Assembly (NCBI RefSeq): GCF_000308715.1
Contig: NZ_BAGH01000050.1
Span: 1-55,226, forward strand
Direction: 5' to 3'
Source of the DNA: Nocardia tenerifensis NBRC 101015
GTDB taxonomy: Bacteria > Actinomycetota > Actinomycetes > Mycobacteriales > Mycobacteriaceae
Length of the DNA stretch: 55,226 nucleotides
Below are positions 20,901-35,900 of this stretch, one piece after another (within the stretch, counting starts at the first letter, position 1; every line of letters starts with the position of its first letter). The notes beneath the pieces were generated by a model. It was given only the letters and a program-made list of their open reading frames with translations. It did no database searches and was not told the origin of the DNA. Both the position numbers and the translations under genes were made by a program.

Positions 20901-23900
20901 GCCTACGTCGTGCTCGATCGCGAGACGACGATCGCCGACGACGGCGACCGGGCGGCCGATCTCGTCGGCCATTGGCGGCAGGTCTACGACAACCTGTACG
21001 CGGGCAAGGAAACCTACCTCGACGACGACCACGCGGTCGCCGAGCCGATGGCGCTGGACGCGGATTTCGGCGGCTGGAACAGCAGCTACTCCGGCGAGCC
21101 GATTCCCGTGGCGGACATGCGGGCCTGGCGCGACGCGGTCGTCGAACGGATCCTCGGCTTGCGGCCGACCCGGGTACTCGAAATCGGCGTCGGCTCAGGC
21201 TTGTTGATGTCGCGGTTGGCGGCGCGGTGCGCCGAGTACTGGTGCACCGACTTCTCCGAAGCGACCATCGAGAATCTTCGATCACGGCTGAGCGAATCGG
21301 CGGTGGACTGGGCGGACCGGGTACGGCTGCGCGTACAGGCCGCCGACGATGTGACGGGTTTGCCGAGGGACCGATTCGACGTGGTGGTGCTGAACTCGGT
21401 GGCGCAGTACTTCCCGAACGCCGGCTACCTGCTCGACGTGGTCGACAAGGCGATGGAGTTGCTGGTGCCCGGCGGCGCCATGTTCGTCGGCGATATCCGC
21501 AACCTGACGCTGCTGCGGGAGTTCGCCACCGGCACGCAGCTGGCCGGCGCGGACACCGACGACACGGTGGCGGTGGTGCGGGAGCGCGCGCGGCGCGTGG
21601 CGACGGCCGAACAGGAATTGCTGGTGGCCCCCGAGTTCTTTCTCGCCTTGCGGGAGAAGGTCCCCGGCGTGGCCGCGGTCGATATCGAGTTGAAATACGC
21701 CCCGGTCGATAACGAGTTGACGCGATACCGCTACGACGTGGTCCTTCGCAAAGATCCGGCCCGGGTTCGGTCGCTCGCCGGGCTGCCGCAGCGGGCCTGG
21801 GACGAGTTCGGCGACTTGCGCGGCCTGCGTGCTCATCTGGTCGCGCAGCGGCCCGAGAGCCTGCGCGTCACCGGAATACCGCACGCCGGAACGGCTCTCG
21901 ACGTCGCGGCCACGCGCCTCGTCGACACCGCCGACGAGCACGCGCGGGTGGCCGACCTCGATCCGAGCACCGCCGCGGCCGTGCTGCCGCACGAAATCCA
22001 CTCGCTCGGCGCGGAGTTGGGCTGCACGTTCGCGGTCACCTGGGCCGCGGCGCCCGGCCGGATGGACGCCGTCTTCGTCCGAGACGCCGACGAGACCACG
22101 GTGTTCGACGAGATATACCTGAGCGCTGAGCCTTTGGACACGCTGAGCGCCTACGTGAACGATCCCGGCATCGCCGATCTGGTCACCGAGATCCGCGAGT
22201 TCACGGCTGAGCGCCTGCCGGAGTTCATGTTACCGGCGGCCGTCGTCATCCTGGACGAGCTGCCGCTGACGCCCAGCGGCAAGGTGGACCGCCGCGCCCT
22301 GCCCGCCCCGCAGCTGCCCACCGCGGCGTACCGGGCGCCCTCGACACCGGTCGAGAAAATCATCGCCTCGGTGTTCGCGGAGGTGCTCGGCGCCGACCGG
22401 GTGGGCGTCGACGACGACTTCTTCGCGCTGGGCGGGCATTCGCTGTCGGCGACGCGGGTGGCGTCCCGCGTGGCCACGGCCACGGGCCTGCCGGTGGAGG
22501 TGCGTGATGTGTTCGACGCGCCCACCGCGGCGCGGCTGGCCGCGGTCGTGGCCGCGCGGTCCACCGAATCACCGAGTGTGGAGCTGGCGCCGCGGGACCG
22601 CCCGGCGCGAATACCGTTGTCGTTCGCCCAGTCTCGAATGTGGTTCATCAACCGGTTCGAGCCGGACTCACCCGCGTACAACATCGCGATGGTGCTGCGC
22701 CTACGCGGGCAACTGGATTCGTCGGCGCTGTCGAGCGCGATCGGTGACGTCGTGGCCCGGCACGAGAGCCTGCGAACGATATTCCCCGACGAGAAAGGGG
22801 TGCCGTGCCAACGAATTCTGGCTCTCGACGGTGCCGCCGTCGTAGTGAACGAGCAAGTCGATCCAGGCGAGCTCACGCGCCGGGTCACGGACATCGTGAG
22901 TGCGGGATTCGACGTATCGGCCGAGCCGCCGTGGCGGGTTGCGTTGCTGCGCAGCGGCTTCGACGACCACATGCTGGTCGTGGTGCTCCACCATATCGTC
23001 GCCGACGGGTGGTCGATCGCGCCGTTGGCGCGTGATCTGTCGCTGGCGTACACCGCGCGCCGGGACGGGCGGGCCCCGCAGTGGGCGAGGCTGCCGCTGC
23101 AGTACGCCGATTACACGCTGTGGCAGCGCGAAGCGCTCGGCGCGGAGTCCGACCCCGAGAGCGTGTCGGCGCGCCAACTCGCCTATTGGACAGAGCATTT
23201 GGCCGGGTTGCCGGACCGGTTGGACCTGCCGGTCGATCGACCCCGGCCGGTCGAGGCGTCGCAGCGCGGCGGCGTCTACTCTTTCGACCTCGACGCCACG
23301 ACGGTGGCCGGGTTGAGCGCGGTGGCGCGAACGCACCGGGTGACCGTGTTCATGGTGCTGCACGCGGCGCTGGCGGTGTTGCTGGCGCGGCTGTCCGGCG
23401 GTGGCGACATCGCGGTGGGCACGCCGATCGCGGGTCGCGGTGCGTCGGCGTTGGACGGGCTCGTCGGCATGTTCGTCAACACGCTCGTCCTGCGCACCCG
23501 GGTCGACCAGGCCGATTCTTTCACCGACCTGCTCGACCAGTGCCGCCGGGTGGACCTGGCCGCCTTCGCGCACGCCGATATTCCCTTCGAGCGGGTCGTC
23601 GAGGCTGTCGACCCGCCGCGCAGCCAGGCGCATCACCCGCTGTTCCAGGTGATGCTGGCGTTCCAGAACCTCGACCTGGACCCGGCCATGGTGCAGTTGC
23701 CCGGGCTGGCGGTCGAGCCCCTGAAAAGCCTCGATATCGGGGTCGAACGATTCGATCTCACCATTACCGTCGCCGACATACCCTCCCGCACCACCGCTGA
23801 TACGCCGGTCACCATCAGCTTCGCACTCGACCTGTTCGATCGGTCCACGATCGCCCTGTTCGCCCACCGCCTCCAGCGCACGCTGCGCGCGGTGGCGGCA

Positions 23901-26900
23901 GATCCCGCGGTCAGGCTTCGCGATCCGGATGTTCTGGAACCGGACGAGCGAATGCTGTTGCGCCAGTGGGGCGACGGCGGCGCAGGCCCGGAGCCGAGTG
24001 TCCTGGCCGAGATACTCGCTCGGGCCGCCGCGGAATTCCCGGAGCGGCCCGCGGTCGTGGCGGCTGGACGACAGTGGACGTATCGAGAACTCGACGAGTG
24101 GTCGAACCGCTGTGCGCGGGCGCTGATCGAGCTGGGTGCGGGTCCGGAAACCGTTGTGGCGTTGGCCGTTCCCCGGTCGGCCGCGTGGGTGCGGGCCGTG
24201 TGGTCGATCGCCAAGACGGGGGCCGCGTTCGTCTCCGTGGATCCGGAACAGCCACGCGAGCGCAATCTCGGCATCCTCACCGACTGCGCGGCGACCGTAA
24301 TCCTCACTGCCGGTCAGACTTCGGGGGAGTGGCACGTGCCCGGAGCCGCCGTGATCGCTCTGGACGGATTCGACCCGTCCCCATGGAGCGCCGCTCCGAT
24401 AGGCGACGGCGATCGGCTCGGCCCGGTGCGGCCGGACAATACCGCCTTCGTCGTCTACACCTCGGGCTCGACCGGCACGCCGAAAGGTGTCGCGGTCACG
24501 CACGCCGGGCTCACCACGATCGTCGCGGCCCACTGCCGAGTCCTTCGCCCGGATGCCGAGTCGCGCGTCCTGGCGGTTGCCGCGCGCACTTTCGATGCGG
24601 CGATCTCCGAACTGCTGGTCGCCGTGCCTGCGGGCGCGGCGCTGATCGTCGCTCCCAGCGAGGTTTTCGCCGGGCCGCCGCTGACGGAGTTGTTGTGTGC
24701 GCAACGGATCACCCACGCGTTCCTCACTCCGATGGTCGCGCTGTCGGTGGATCCCACCGGGCTCGATGACCTGCGCATACTCATGACCGGCGCCGAAGCG
24801 TGCCCGCCCGCGCTGGTGCAGCGGTGGTCGGGAACCGACGCCGCCGGTGTCCGCGAGGTGCACAATCTGTACGGGCCGAGCGAGGCCACGATCTGGGTGT
24901 CCGGCGCGCGGTTGGCGGCCGGGGCGCCGGTGTCGGTCGGCAAGCCGATTCCCGGTGTGCGCGCGGTGGTTTTGGACGCGTGGCTGAATGTGGTGCCGCC
25001 GGGTGTGGTCGGCGAACTGTACGTCGCCGGGCCCGGCACAGCCCGTGGATACCTCGACCGGGTGGGCTCGACGGCCGCGGCGTTCGTGGCAGATCCCTTC
25101 GGCCCCAGCGGGTCTCGCATGTATCGCACCGGAGATCTGGTGCGGTGGCTGCCCGACGGCACGCTGGCGGTCGTCGGCCGCGCCGATCATCAGGTCAAGG
25201 TTCGCGGGCAACGCTTGGAGCTCGGCGAGATCGAGTCCGTCCTGGCCGAACTGGACGAGGTGCGGCGCGCCGTCGTCGTCCACGTCGCGAGCGGCGAGAC
25301 CGCCCGGCTGGCCGCCTATGTCACTCCCGCGTCGGATCTGCCCCCCGACCCGGTCGCCCTCAGGCAGGCCGTGGCGCGGCGGCTGCCGTCGTACATGGTC
25401 CCCGACACCGTCACCGTGCTGGACGAGTTGCCGCTGACGGCGAGCGGGAAAGTGGACCGGCGAGCGCTGCCCGCGCCACAGTGGGCGGCGGCGACCTACC
25501 GGGCGCCCGCCACCGCCGCGGAAGAGGTTGTGGCAGAGGTCTTCGCGCAGCTCCTCGGCGTCGATCGGGTGGGCGCCGACGACGACTTCTTCGCCCTCGG
25601 CGGCGACAGCATCGTGTCGATCCAGCTGGTGGCCCGCGCGAAGGACCGCGGCGTGGTGTTCACGCCGCGGCAGGTGTTCGAGGCGCGGACGGTCGCCGCG
25701 CTCGCGCGCGTGGCCGAAACCGTCGAGCCCGCACGGGTTCTCGCCGAGCTGCCCGGCGGCGGCCTCGGCGAGCTGCCGTTGACGCCGATCGTGCGGTGGA
25801 TGGTGGAGCAGGGCGAGTTCCGGCGGCTCAACCAGACTTTGGCGCTCACGACGCCGGTCGGGATGGACCACGCCGCGGCGGTGGCGATCGTGGCGGCGCT
25901 GATCGACCGGCACGACATGCTGCGGGCTCGGCTGTGGCACGACGGCCGGGAGTGGCGGCTCGAGACGCGACCGCGCGGGGCGGTGGACGTCGAGTCGCTG
26001 GTGCGTCCGGTCGCGGTCGCCCCGGACAGCGACCGCGGTGAGCTCGTGCGGGCGGAGGTCGATGCGGCGCTGGATCGATTGGATCCGGCCAACGGCCTTG
26101 TCTTGCAGGTCATCTGGTTCCATCACGCCGACTCGGCGCAGGCAGGACAGCTGATCTTCGTCGGGCATCACCTTGTGGTGGACGGCGTTTCGTGGCGCAT
26201 CCTGCTGCCCGACCTGATCTCGGCGTGGCAGCAGCACCGCGCCGGCGGCGCTGTCGCGCTGCCGCCGGTCGGGACGTCGATGCGCCGGTGGGCCCACGGC
26301 CTGGTCGAGGCGGCGCGGTCGCCGCGACGCGTCGCGGAACTGCCGCTGTGGCAACGGATCACCGACGGGCCGGACCCGCTGCTCGGGTCGCGCGCGGTGG
26401 ATCCCGCCCGCGATATCGCCGGCACGATTCGCCTACGGCGAGTGCGAGTGTCGTCCGAGCTGACCGAGGCGTTGCTTACTCGAGTGCCCGGGGCCGTCCA
26501 CGGCGACGTCCAAGACGTGTTGGTAGCCGCGCTGGCCGTGGCGGTGTCGCGCTGGCGGGCCGGTCGGGGGGTGGCGGAGCCGTCGACGCTGCTGCGGTTG
26601 GAGGGACACGGCCGCGAAGAACAGATACTCCCCGGCGCGGACCTGACCGCCACGGTCGGGTGGTTCACGACGGTGTATCCGGTCCGAATCGACTTGGCGG
26701 GAGTCGATCTGGACGACGCCTACGCCGGTGGGCCCGCGATCGAGACGGCGGTCAAGACGGCGAAGGAGCGGCTGCGCGAGATCCCGGACCACGGCATCGG
26801 TTACGGACTGCTGCGCTACCTCAATTCGGAGACGGCGCGCGCCCTGCCCGCCGGGCCGCCCGCACAGGTCGCCTTCAATTACCTCGGCCAACTGTCGCCG

Positions 26901-29900
26901 AGCCGAACCGTCGGGGCGACAACGACATCCGAGTTCGCCGTCGCCGAGGAACTCGGCGCGCCGATTGCCGACGGTGACCTGCACGTCATGGCCACCGCCG
27001 CAGTCGATATCACGGCGGCGGTCACCGAGGGGCGCCTGTCGGCCACCTTCGGCTACCCCGAGGCCGTGCTCGACGACGCGGAGGTCGGCGAGATGGCCCA
27101 GCTGTGGGTCGACGCGCTGCACGCCGTCGTCGCCCGGCTGGGCCTGCCGCACGCCGGCGGGCACACTCCCTCCGACTTCCCGCTGGTGCGGGCGGCGCAG
27201 TCCGACATCACGAGGTGGGAGGCGCGCTACCCGGGTCTGGTCGATGTGTGGCCGTTGTCGCCGTTGCAGACCGGTCTGCTGTTCCATGCCCGCTTGGCCG
27301 AGTCGGCGGTGGACGTGTACGCGGTGCAGGTCGCGATCATGCTGTCCGGCGTCGTGGATGCCGAAAGGCTGCGCCACGCCACCGATTTCCTGTTGCGGCG
27401 GTATCCGAATCTGCGCGTCGCGTTCGCTACCGACGCCGCGGGCGAAGGCGTGCAGATCGTCGCCGACGGCGTGCGAATGCCGTGGCGCGAGGTCGATCTG
27501 CGTGCGCTGGCTGCCACGGAGTCCGAGTCCGCGCTGGCGGAGGTGATCGAGCGGGACAAGGCGGCGGCGTTCGACATCGAGACGGCGCCGCTGATGCGGT
27601 GCACCCTGGTCGCCGTGGCCGAGGATCGCTACACGCTCCTGCTCTCGTACCACCATGTGCTGTTCGACGGCTGGTCCATGCCGTCGCTGCTGCGAACCTT
27701 GCTGGCGGTGTACGCCGAACCGGACGGGGCGGCGCTCGCGGAGCCCACGGGTTCGTACCGGTCCTACCTCGACTGGCTGAGCCGGCAGGACGCGGAAGCC
27801 TCACTGCGGGTGTGGCGTTCGGCGCTCGACGGCGCGGAAGCGACGCTGCTTGCTCCGCCCGGCGCCGACTCGACCGGCCGAATGGGCTCTGTCGAACTGG
27901 ATCTGGACGAGGCGTTCACCGATCGACTGCTCGCCGCGGCGTCGTCGGCCGGGGTCACCGTGAACACCGTGTTCCAGGCGGCATGGGGCATCGTCGTCGG
28001 GTATCTGGCCGGGCGCGAGGATGTCGTGTTCGGTACGACGGTGTCCGGGCGGCCCGCGGAGCTGCCCGGTATCGAGTCCGCGGTCGGCCTGTTCATCAAC
28101 ACCATCCCGGTGCGCATCCGCCGCAGCCCGGGTGAGCCGATCGACGCGATGCTGAGCCGGGTACAGGCTGAGCAGTCGGGTTTGCTCGGGCATCATCACC
28201 TCGGGCTCGCCGATATCCATGCCGCGCTGGGAGTGTCGGCCATGTTCGACACGGTGCTGGTGTTCGAGTCCTACCCGGTCGACAAGGCCGCGCTCGCGGC
28301 CCAGGCCACTGCGCTCGGCGGCATGCGCGTCGAGGAGCTGCGGTCCAACGACTCCGCGCACTATCCCCTCGCGTTGGTGGTGGTCAAAGGGGAGCCGTTC
28401 CGCGCGCAATTGCAGTACCGGCCCGGTGTTTTCGCGCCCGAGTGGGTGCGGGACTGTGCCGATCGACTGGAGCGCGTGCTGGCGGCGATGATCAGCGATC
28501 CATCGGTTCCGGCGGCATCGATCGATCTGTTGTCACTTGCCGAGCGTGCTCGGCTCGCGCCCGTGCGCGGCCGCCCGGCCGAGCCGCCGCGGCCGCTGGC
28601 GGATCTGCTCGTCGCGGGAGCGGCCATCGAACCGGCCGCGCCCGCGGTGGTGTCGGGCGCGGTGACCCTGAGCTTCGGCGATCTGGACGGCTACTCGAAC
28701 CGGTTGGCGCGGTTGCTCATCGGGGGCGGTATCGGGCCGGGTGACGCGGTCGCGCTGGCGATGCCCCGGGGCGTCGAGTTCCTCATCGGACTGTGGGCGG
28801 TGACCAAGGCCGGCGCGGCCTTCGTGCCGATCGACCCGCGCCATCCCCTGGACCGGGTCGCCGGCATGATCGCCGATTCCGGTGTGCGACTGGCCTTGTC
28901 GGTGGAGGGCACGGTCGCCACGGTGCCGGACTCGGTCGAGCGGTTGATGCTCGACGGGCCGAACCTGCCCGCGCGCCTCGCGGAGTTGTCCGCGGACGCG
29001 GTGGACGACGCGGGCCGGGTGCGCCCGCTCCGCCCGGAGCACGCCGCTTACGTGGTCTACACCTCCGGCTCGACGGGCACGCCGAAAGGCGTTGTGGTCA
29101 CCCACGACGGCCTGGCGAACTTCACCGCCGAGCAGCGCGAGCGGTACGGCCTCGACCAGAACGCGCGGGTATTGGCCGTCTCGGCGCCGGGTTTCGACGC
29201 GGTCATGATGGAACTGCTGATGGCCCACCCGAACGGGGCCGCGCTGGTGGTGTCGCCGCCCGACATCTTCGGCGGCGCGCCGCTCACGGAAATCATTCGC
29301 CGGCAACGGGTCTCCCACGCCTTCGTGACGACGAGCGTGCTGGCGACCATGTCGCCGGACGACCTGGAGTCGCTGCGGGTGCTCGTCACCGGCGGCGAGC
29401 GGGTGCCCGCGGAGTTGGTGGCGGCGTGGGCGCCCGGCAGGAGCCTGCATATCGCCTACGGGCCGACCGAGACCGTCATCGTCACCACCATCAGCGATCC
29501 CATGGCCCCCGACGCGCCGGTCACTCTCGGCGGGCCGATCCGCGGCGTCGAGGCGGTCGTCCTGGACGCGTCGCTGCGGCCGGTGCCGGTCGGCGTGCGC
29601 GGCGAGCTGTATCTCGGTGGCATCCAGCAGGCCCGGGGTTACTCGAGTCGGCCCGCCCTGACGGCGGCGTCCTTCGTCGCGAACCCGTTCGGTCGCAAGG
29701 GCTCCCGCCTGTATCGGACCGGTGACTCAGTGTGCTGGACCGACAAGGGCGACCTGGTGTTCCTGGGACGCAACGACTTCCAGATCAAGGTCCGCGGACA
29801 GCGGGTCGAACTGGGCGAGATCGAGGCGGTGCTCGCCGGGGAGGCGGGAGTGGCCCGGGCCGTCGTGGTGCACGACGCGAAATCCGATCGGCTCATCGCC

Positions 29901-32900
29901 TACCTCGTCGGGGAAGGCCTGCAGCCGGAACAGGTCCTGGCCGCCGCCCGGCACCGGCTGCCCGCGCACATGATGCCCGACGCGTGCTCGATCCTGCCCG
30001 AACTTCCACTCACCGTGAGCGGCAAGCTGGACCGCGCGGCCTTGCCGGAGCCGGAGCAGCTCGCGCGGGCGTACCGCGAGCCATCGACGCCGGCCGAGCG
30101 GCTGGTGGCGGAGGCGTTCGCCGACCTGCTCGGCGTGGACCGGGTCGGCGCGGACGACGATTTCTTCGCGCTGGGCGGGCATTCGCTGTCGGCCATGCGC
30201 CTGACCTCGCGGCTGTCCGCGGCGGCGGGCGTGCACCTCGGGGTGCGGGAGGTGTTCGAGGCGCCGACGCCGGCGCGGCTGGCGCGGGTGCTGGCGGCCG
30301 GCGTCGGCGGTTCGACGGAGCCCGCGTTGACGGCCCGGGAGCGACCGGAGCGAATCCCGTTGTCGTACGCGCAACTTCGGATGTGGTTCATCAACCGGTT
30401 CCAGGGGGCGTCGGCGGCGTACATCATTCCGCTGGTGTTGCGGTTGACCGGCGAGTTGAACATCGACGCCCTGGTCGCCGCGATCGAGGATGTGGTGGCG
30501 CGGCACGAGAGCCTGCGCACGGTGTTCCCCGACGACGAGGGGACGCCGTTCCAACGGGTGCTCCCCGCGGGCCGGACCGCGGTGCCGGTCGAGGTGCGGC
30601 CGGTGGATCCGGCACAGCTCGATGCGGCCGTGGCCGAGTCGACGCGGTACGCGTTCGACCTGTCGCGGGAGCTTCCGTTGCGGGTTACGGTGCTGGACAG
30701 CGGTTCCGGGGAGTACGTGCTGGCGATGGCGATCCATCACATCGCCGCCGACGGGTGGTCGATCGCGCCCCTGGCGCGGGACCTGTCGACCGCGTACGCG
30801 GCGCGCTGTGCGGGGCGGCCTCCGGTGTGGGACCCGCTGCCGGTCCAGTACGCGGACTACACGCTGTGGCAGCGTGCGGTATTGGGCGCGGAGTCCGATC
30901 CCGAGTCGACGTCGGCACGCCAACTCGCTTACTGGACACAGCATCTGACAGGAGTGCCGGAACGGCTGGAGCTGCCCGCCGATCGCCCGCGGCCGTCGGT
31001 CGCCTCGCAGGCCGGCGGCGGCTACTCGTTTGTGCTGGACGCCGAGTTGTTCGCGAGGATAAACGCGTTGGCGAAGTCCGGCGGCGTGACGGTGTTCATG
31101 GTGTTCCACTCGGCGCTGGCGCTGCTGCTGTCGCGGCTGTCGGGCGTCGCGGACATCGCGATCGGCACGCCGATCGCCGGGCGGGGCGCGGCGGCACTGG
31201 ACGAATTGGTCGGCATGTTCGTCAATACGCTGGTGCTGCGGACCCGGATCGACGAGTCCGGTTCGTTCACGGACCTGCTCGGCGAGGTCCGGCGGGTGGA
31301 TCTGGATGCCTTCGCCCACGCGGACATCCCGTTCGAGCGGGTGGTCGAGGCCATCGATCTGCCCCGCACCCAGGCGCACCATCCGCTGTTCCAGGTGATG
31401 CTGGCCTTCCAGAACCTCGACCTGGACCCGGCTTCCGCGCGGCTGCCGGGGATTCGGGTCACGCCCGTCGACCTCGACACCGGCGTCGAACGATTCGACC
31501 TGTCCATTACCGTCGGCGACATCCCGAACGCGAACGGTGATACCCCGGTCACCATCGGCTACGCCACAGACCTGTTCGATCGATCGACGGTCGCCCGGAT
31601 GGCCCGGCGGCTGGAGCGGATCCTGCGCGCGGTGGTGGCCGATCCCGAGGCCGGATTGCGTGATCTCGCGGTGCTCGAGACCGATGAGCGAGAGTCATTG
31701 CGGCAGTGGGGCGATGGGGGTAATGGACCGGAGCCGACGACGCTGGGCGAGATGCTGACCCGGGTAGCCGCGCGGTTCCCGGATCAGCTCGCGGTCGCCG
31801 ACGCGGCGAATCGACTGGTCTATCGAGAACTGGATCGCTGGTCGAATCGATACGCGCGGTTGCTGATCGAGCACGGCGCCGGTCCGGAAACGGTGGTGGC
31901 GATCGCCACGCCGCGTTCGGCGGCGTGGGTGCGGGCGGTGTGGGCGGTCGCGAAGACCGGCGCCGCCTTCGTGTCCGTGGATCCGGCGCAGCTGTGGGAG
32001 CGGAACCGATTCGTGCTCACCGACGTCGCCGCGACGGTCGTGCTCGCCGATGCCGAAAGTGGCGCCGACGCAGCCGGATCGGGCATCGATGGACTGGACA
32101 CGGCGGAATTGACCGCCGCCGGGATCTCGGTCATCGCCCCGCGCCGGGTCGATCTCCTCGGATACAGCGACGCGCCCGTGACCGACGGTGATCGACTCGC
32201 TACCGTGCGGCTGGGCAATACCGCCTACGTCGTCTACACCTCGGGGACGACCGGAACGCCGAAGGGCGTCGCCGTCGCCAACACCGGGTTGGCCGCCGTC
32301 GCCACCGCCCAGCGTCGCCAGTTCGATCTCGACACCGAATCGCGCGTATTGGCCGTTGCCGCACGCACTTTCGACGCGGCCGTGTTCGAGCTGCTGGCGG
32401 TGGTCTCGGTGGGCGCGGCGTTGATTGTCGCCGCCCCCGACGTGTACGCCGGTGCGCCGCTGACCGAGTTGATCCACGCCGAGGGCGTCACGCACGCCAT
32501 GATGACGCCCGCTGTCGCCGCCACGTTGGATGCCGAGCGGCTCAATAACTTACGTGTGTTGATGGTCGGCGGGGAGGCGTGCCCGCCCGCGCTGGTGGGG
32601 CAGTGGTCCGGCACGGACGACGCCGGTGTGCGCGAGCTGTACAACCTCTACGGGCCGAGTGAGTCGACGATCTGGGTCACCACGGCCGAATTGGATGACG
32701 GCGCACCGGTATCGCTGGGCGGGCCGGTTCTCGGAGTCCGGCTGGCGGTGCTGGATCCGTGGCTGCGTCCGGTACCGCCCGGCGTGGTGGGGGAGTTGTA
32801 CACGGCCGGACCAGGTGTGGCGCGCGGATATCACGATCGGGCCGCATTGACGGCGGCGTCGTTCGTCGCGGACCCCGCCGGGCCGGCCGGGTCGCGGATG

Positions 32901-35900
32901 TATCGCACGGGAGATCTGGTGCGGTGGTTGCCGACCGGTGCGTTGCTGTTCGTCGGCCGCGCCGATGGTCAGGTCAAGATCCGCGGTCAGCGCCTGGAAC
33001 TCGGCGAGATCGAGAGCGCCCTGGCCGGTTTGGCCGACGTACAGCACGCGGTGGTTGTCACGCACACCGTGGAAGGCGACCAAACGGTCGGCGGCACAAT
33101 GCGATTGGCCGCATACGTCACTCCCGTCGCCGGGCGCCTGCCCGACCCCGGCGACGTCCGGCAAGCCATCGCGCGCCGTCTGCCGTCGTTCATGGTCCCC
33201 GACACCGTCACCGTGCTGGCGGAGCTGCCGCTGACGGCGATCGGCAAGGTGAATCGCCGCGCGCTGCCCGCCCCGGAGTGGATGGCGGTGGCGTATCGGG
33301 CCGCCTCGACGCCGTTCGAGGAGATCGTGGTCTCGGTGTTCGCGGAGGTGCTCGGCGTGGACCGGGTGGGCGCCGACGACGACTTCTTCGCGCTGGGCGG
33401 GCATTCGCTGTCGGCGACGCGGGTGGCGTCCCGGGTGAGCGCGGTGGCCGGCGCCGAGATCAGCGTGCGGGACGTGTTCGACGCGCCGACCCCGGCGCTG
33501 CTGGCGCGGGTGCTCACCGAACGCTCGGCCTGCGGCGCGGATCCGGCGCGGGCGAGTCTGGTGGTGCGCGAGCGCCCCGAACACCTGCCGCTGTCGTTCG
33601 CGCAGTGGCGCATGTGGTTCATCAACCGGCTCGAACCGGACTCGCCGGCCTACAACATTCCGCTCGTACTGCGGCTGACCGGTGCGCTGGATATCGACGC
33701 GCTGACTGCCGCGCTCGGCGATGTGGTGGCGCGCCACGAAACCCTGCGCACCGTATTTCCGGACCGGGAAGGGAGTCCGTACCAGCGGATCCTGTCCGAT
33801 GCCGCCGTGACCGTCGAGGTGCGGGCCGTCGACGCGGCGGAGCTCGAGCAGGTGGCGATGTCGTTGGCGCGCCGGGGATTCGATCTGTCCACCGTGCCGC
33901 CGCTGCGAGTCACCCTGCTGGACACCGGCTCCGAGGAGTACGTGCTCGTGCTGGTCATGCATCACATCGCGGCGGACGGCTGGTCGCTGGCCCCGTTGGC
34001 GCGGGATCTGTCGCTGGCGTATACGGCCCGCCGGGCGGGCCGGGCGCCGGAGTGGACGCCGTTGCCGGTCCAGTACGCGGACTACACCCTGTGGCAGCGC
34101 GCGGTTCTGGGATCGGAGTCCGACCCGGCGAGCGTGTCGGCGCGGCAAATAGCCTATTGGACAACGCAGTTGGCGGGCTTGCCCGACCGGCTCGAGCTGC
34201 CCGCCGACCGGCCGCGGCCCGCGGTAGCCTCACAGCGCGGTGGCACGTACTCGTTCACGATGGACGCGGAGACGGCCGCGGGGCTGCGCCGGGTCGCCCG
34301 CGCACACCACGCGAGCGAGTTCATGGTGATGCACGCGGTGCTGGCGGCCGTGCTGTCCCGGGTGTCGGACAGCGGCGATATCGCGATCGGTACGCCGGTC
34401 GCGGGGCGCGGCGCGGCCGTCTTGGACGGGCTGGTGGGCATGTTCGTCAATACGCTTGTGCTGCGTACCCGCGTCGACGCGGCCGCCTCGTTCGACGAGC
34501 TGCTCGGCCAGTGCCGACGGGTCGACCTCGAGGCATTCGCGCACGCCGACATTCCGTTCGAGCGGGTGGTGGAGGCGGTCGATCCGCCGCGGACACAGGC
34601 GCATCATCCGCTGTTCCAGGTGATGCTGGCGTTCCAGAACCTCGACTTCGATCCGGCGGACGCTCGGCTGCCGGGAATCCGGTTGGCCCCCATGGATCTC
34701 GGTGTCGGGGTCGAGCGCTTCGATCTCACCGTCACCGTGGCCGACGACACCGAGGGCGGCCTGATGGTGGGAATCAGCTACGCCCTGGACCTTTTCGATC
34801 AGCCGACGATCGTCGCGCTGACGCGGCGACTGCGGCGAATCGTCGACGCGGTGGTCGCCGACACCGCGATGGGCCTGCGCGAGGTCGAGGTGCTCGAGGC
34901 GAGTGAGCGAGTTCTGGTGTCGCAGTGGGGCGATGGCGGCGCGGGGCCGGAGCCGGTCACCTTGACCGAGATTCTGGAGCGAGCCGCCGTCGAGCACACG
35001 GATCGGCTCGCGGTCCGCGACTCCGCGTCCGAATGGACGTACCGGGAGTTGGACGAGTGGTCGAACCGGTGCGCGCGGGTGCTGATCGAGGCGGGTGCGG
35101 GGCCGGAAACAGTGGTGGCGATCGCGCTTGCGCGTTCGGCGGCGTGGATGCGCGCGGTGTGGGCCGTCGCCAAGACCGGGGCCGCGTTCGTGTCCGTCGA
35201 CCCCACCCACCCGGCCGAGCGTAATCGGTTCATCCTCGATGACTGCGGCGCCGCCATCGTCCTCACCGCCGGCGAGACGCCCACTGTCGCAATACGAGTC
35301 ATCGACGTGGACCGGCTCGACCTTTCCCGGTACCGCGGCACGCCGATCGGCGATGGCGAGCGGCGCGGGACGGCCCGACCGGCCAACACGGCCTATGTCA
35401 TCTACACGTCGGGATCGACCGGTACGCCGAAGGGAGTGGCCGTCACGCACGCGGGGCTGGCCGCCGCCCAGCGTTCGCTCTACCGGGTCGGCGATGACTC
35501 GCACGTATTGGCGCTTGCCGCAAGGACTTTCGACGCCGCAGTACTCGAGATACTGATGGCGGTACCGGCCGGCGCCGTACTGGTCGTCGCGCCGAGCGAC
35601 GTCTTCGCCGGGGAACCGTTGGCGGAGTTGATGCGTGCCGAGCGCATCACCCATGTCTTCATGTCGCCCGCGGTCGGCCTGTCGGTCGACCCCGGCGGGC
35701 TCGACGACCTGCGGGTCGTGGTGTGCGGCGGCGAGACGTGTCCGCCGGAGCTGGTGCGGCGGTGGTCGGGCACGGACGCCGCCGGTGTCCGCGGGTTGTA
35801 CAACGTGTACGGGCCGACCGAGTGCACGATCTGGATAGCCGGTACCCGGTTGGCGGTCGGCGGCCCGGTGTCGGTGGGCGGACCGATACCCGGAACCCGT

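Noticed and set aside
22701..26354. A 1217-codon open frame on the minus strand inside the NRPS gene
   Set aside because: It mirrors the GC-rich NRPS coding strand, is dominated by Arg/His/Gly/Asp runs and has no recognisable domain.
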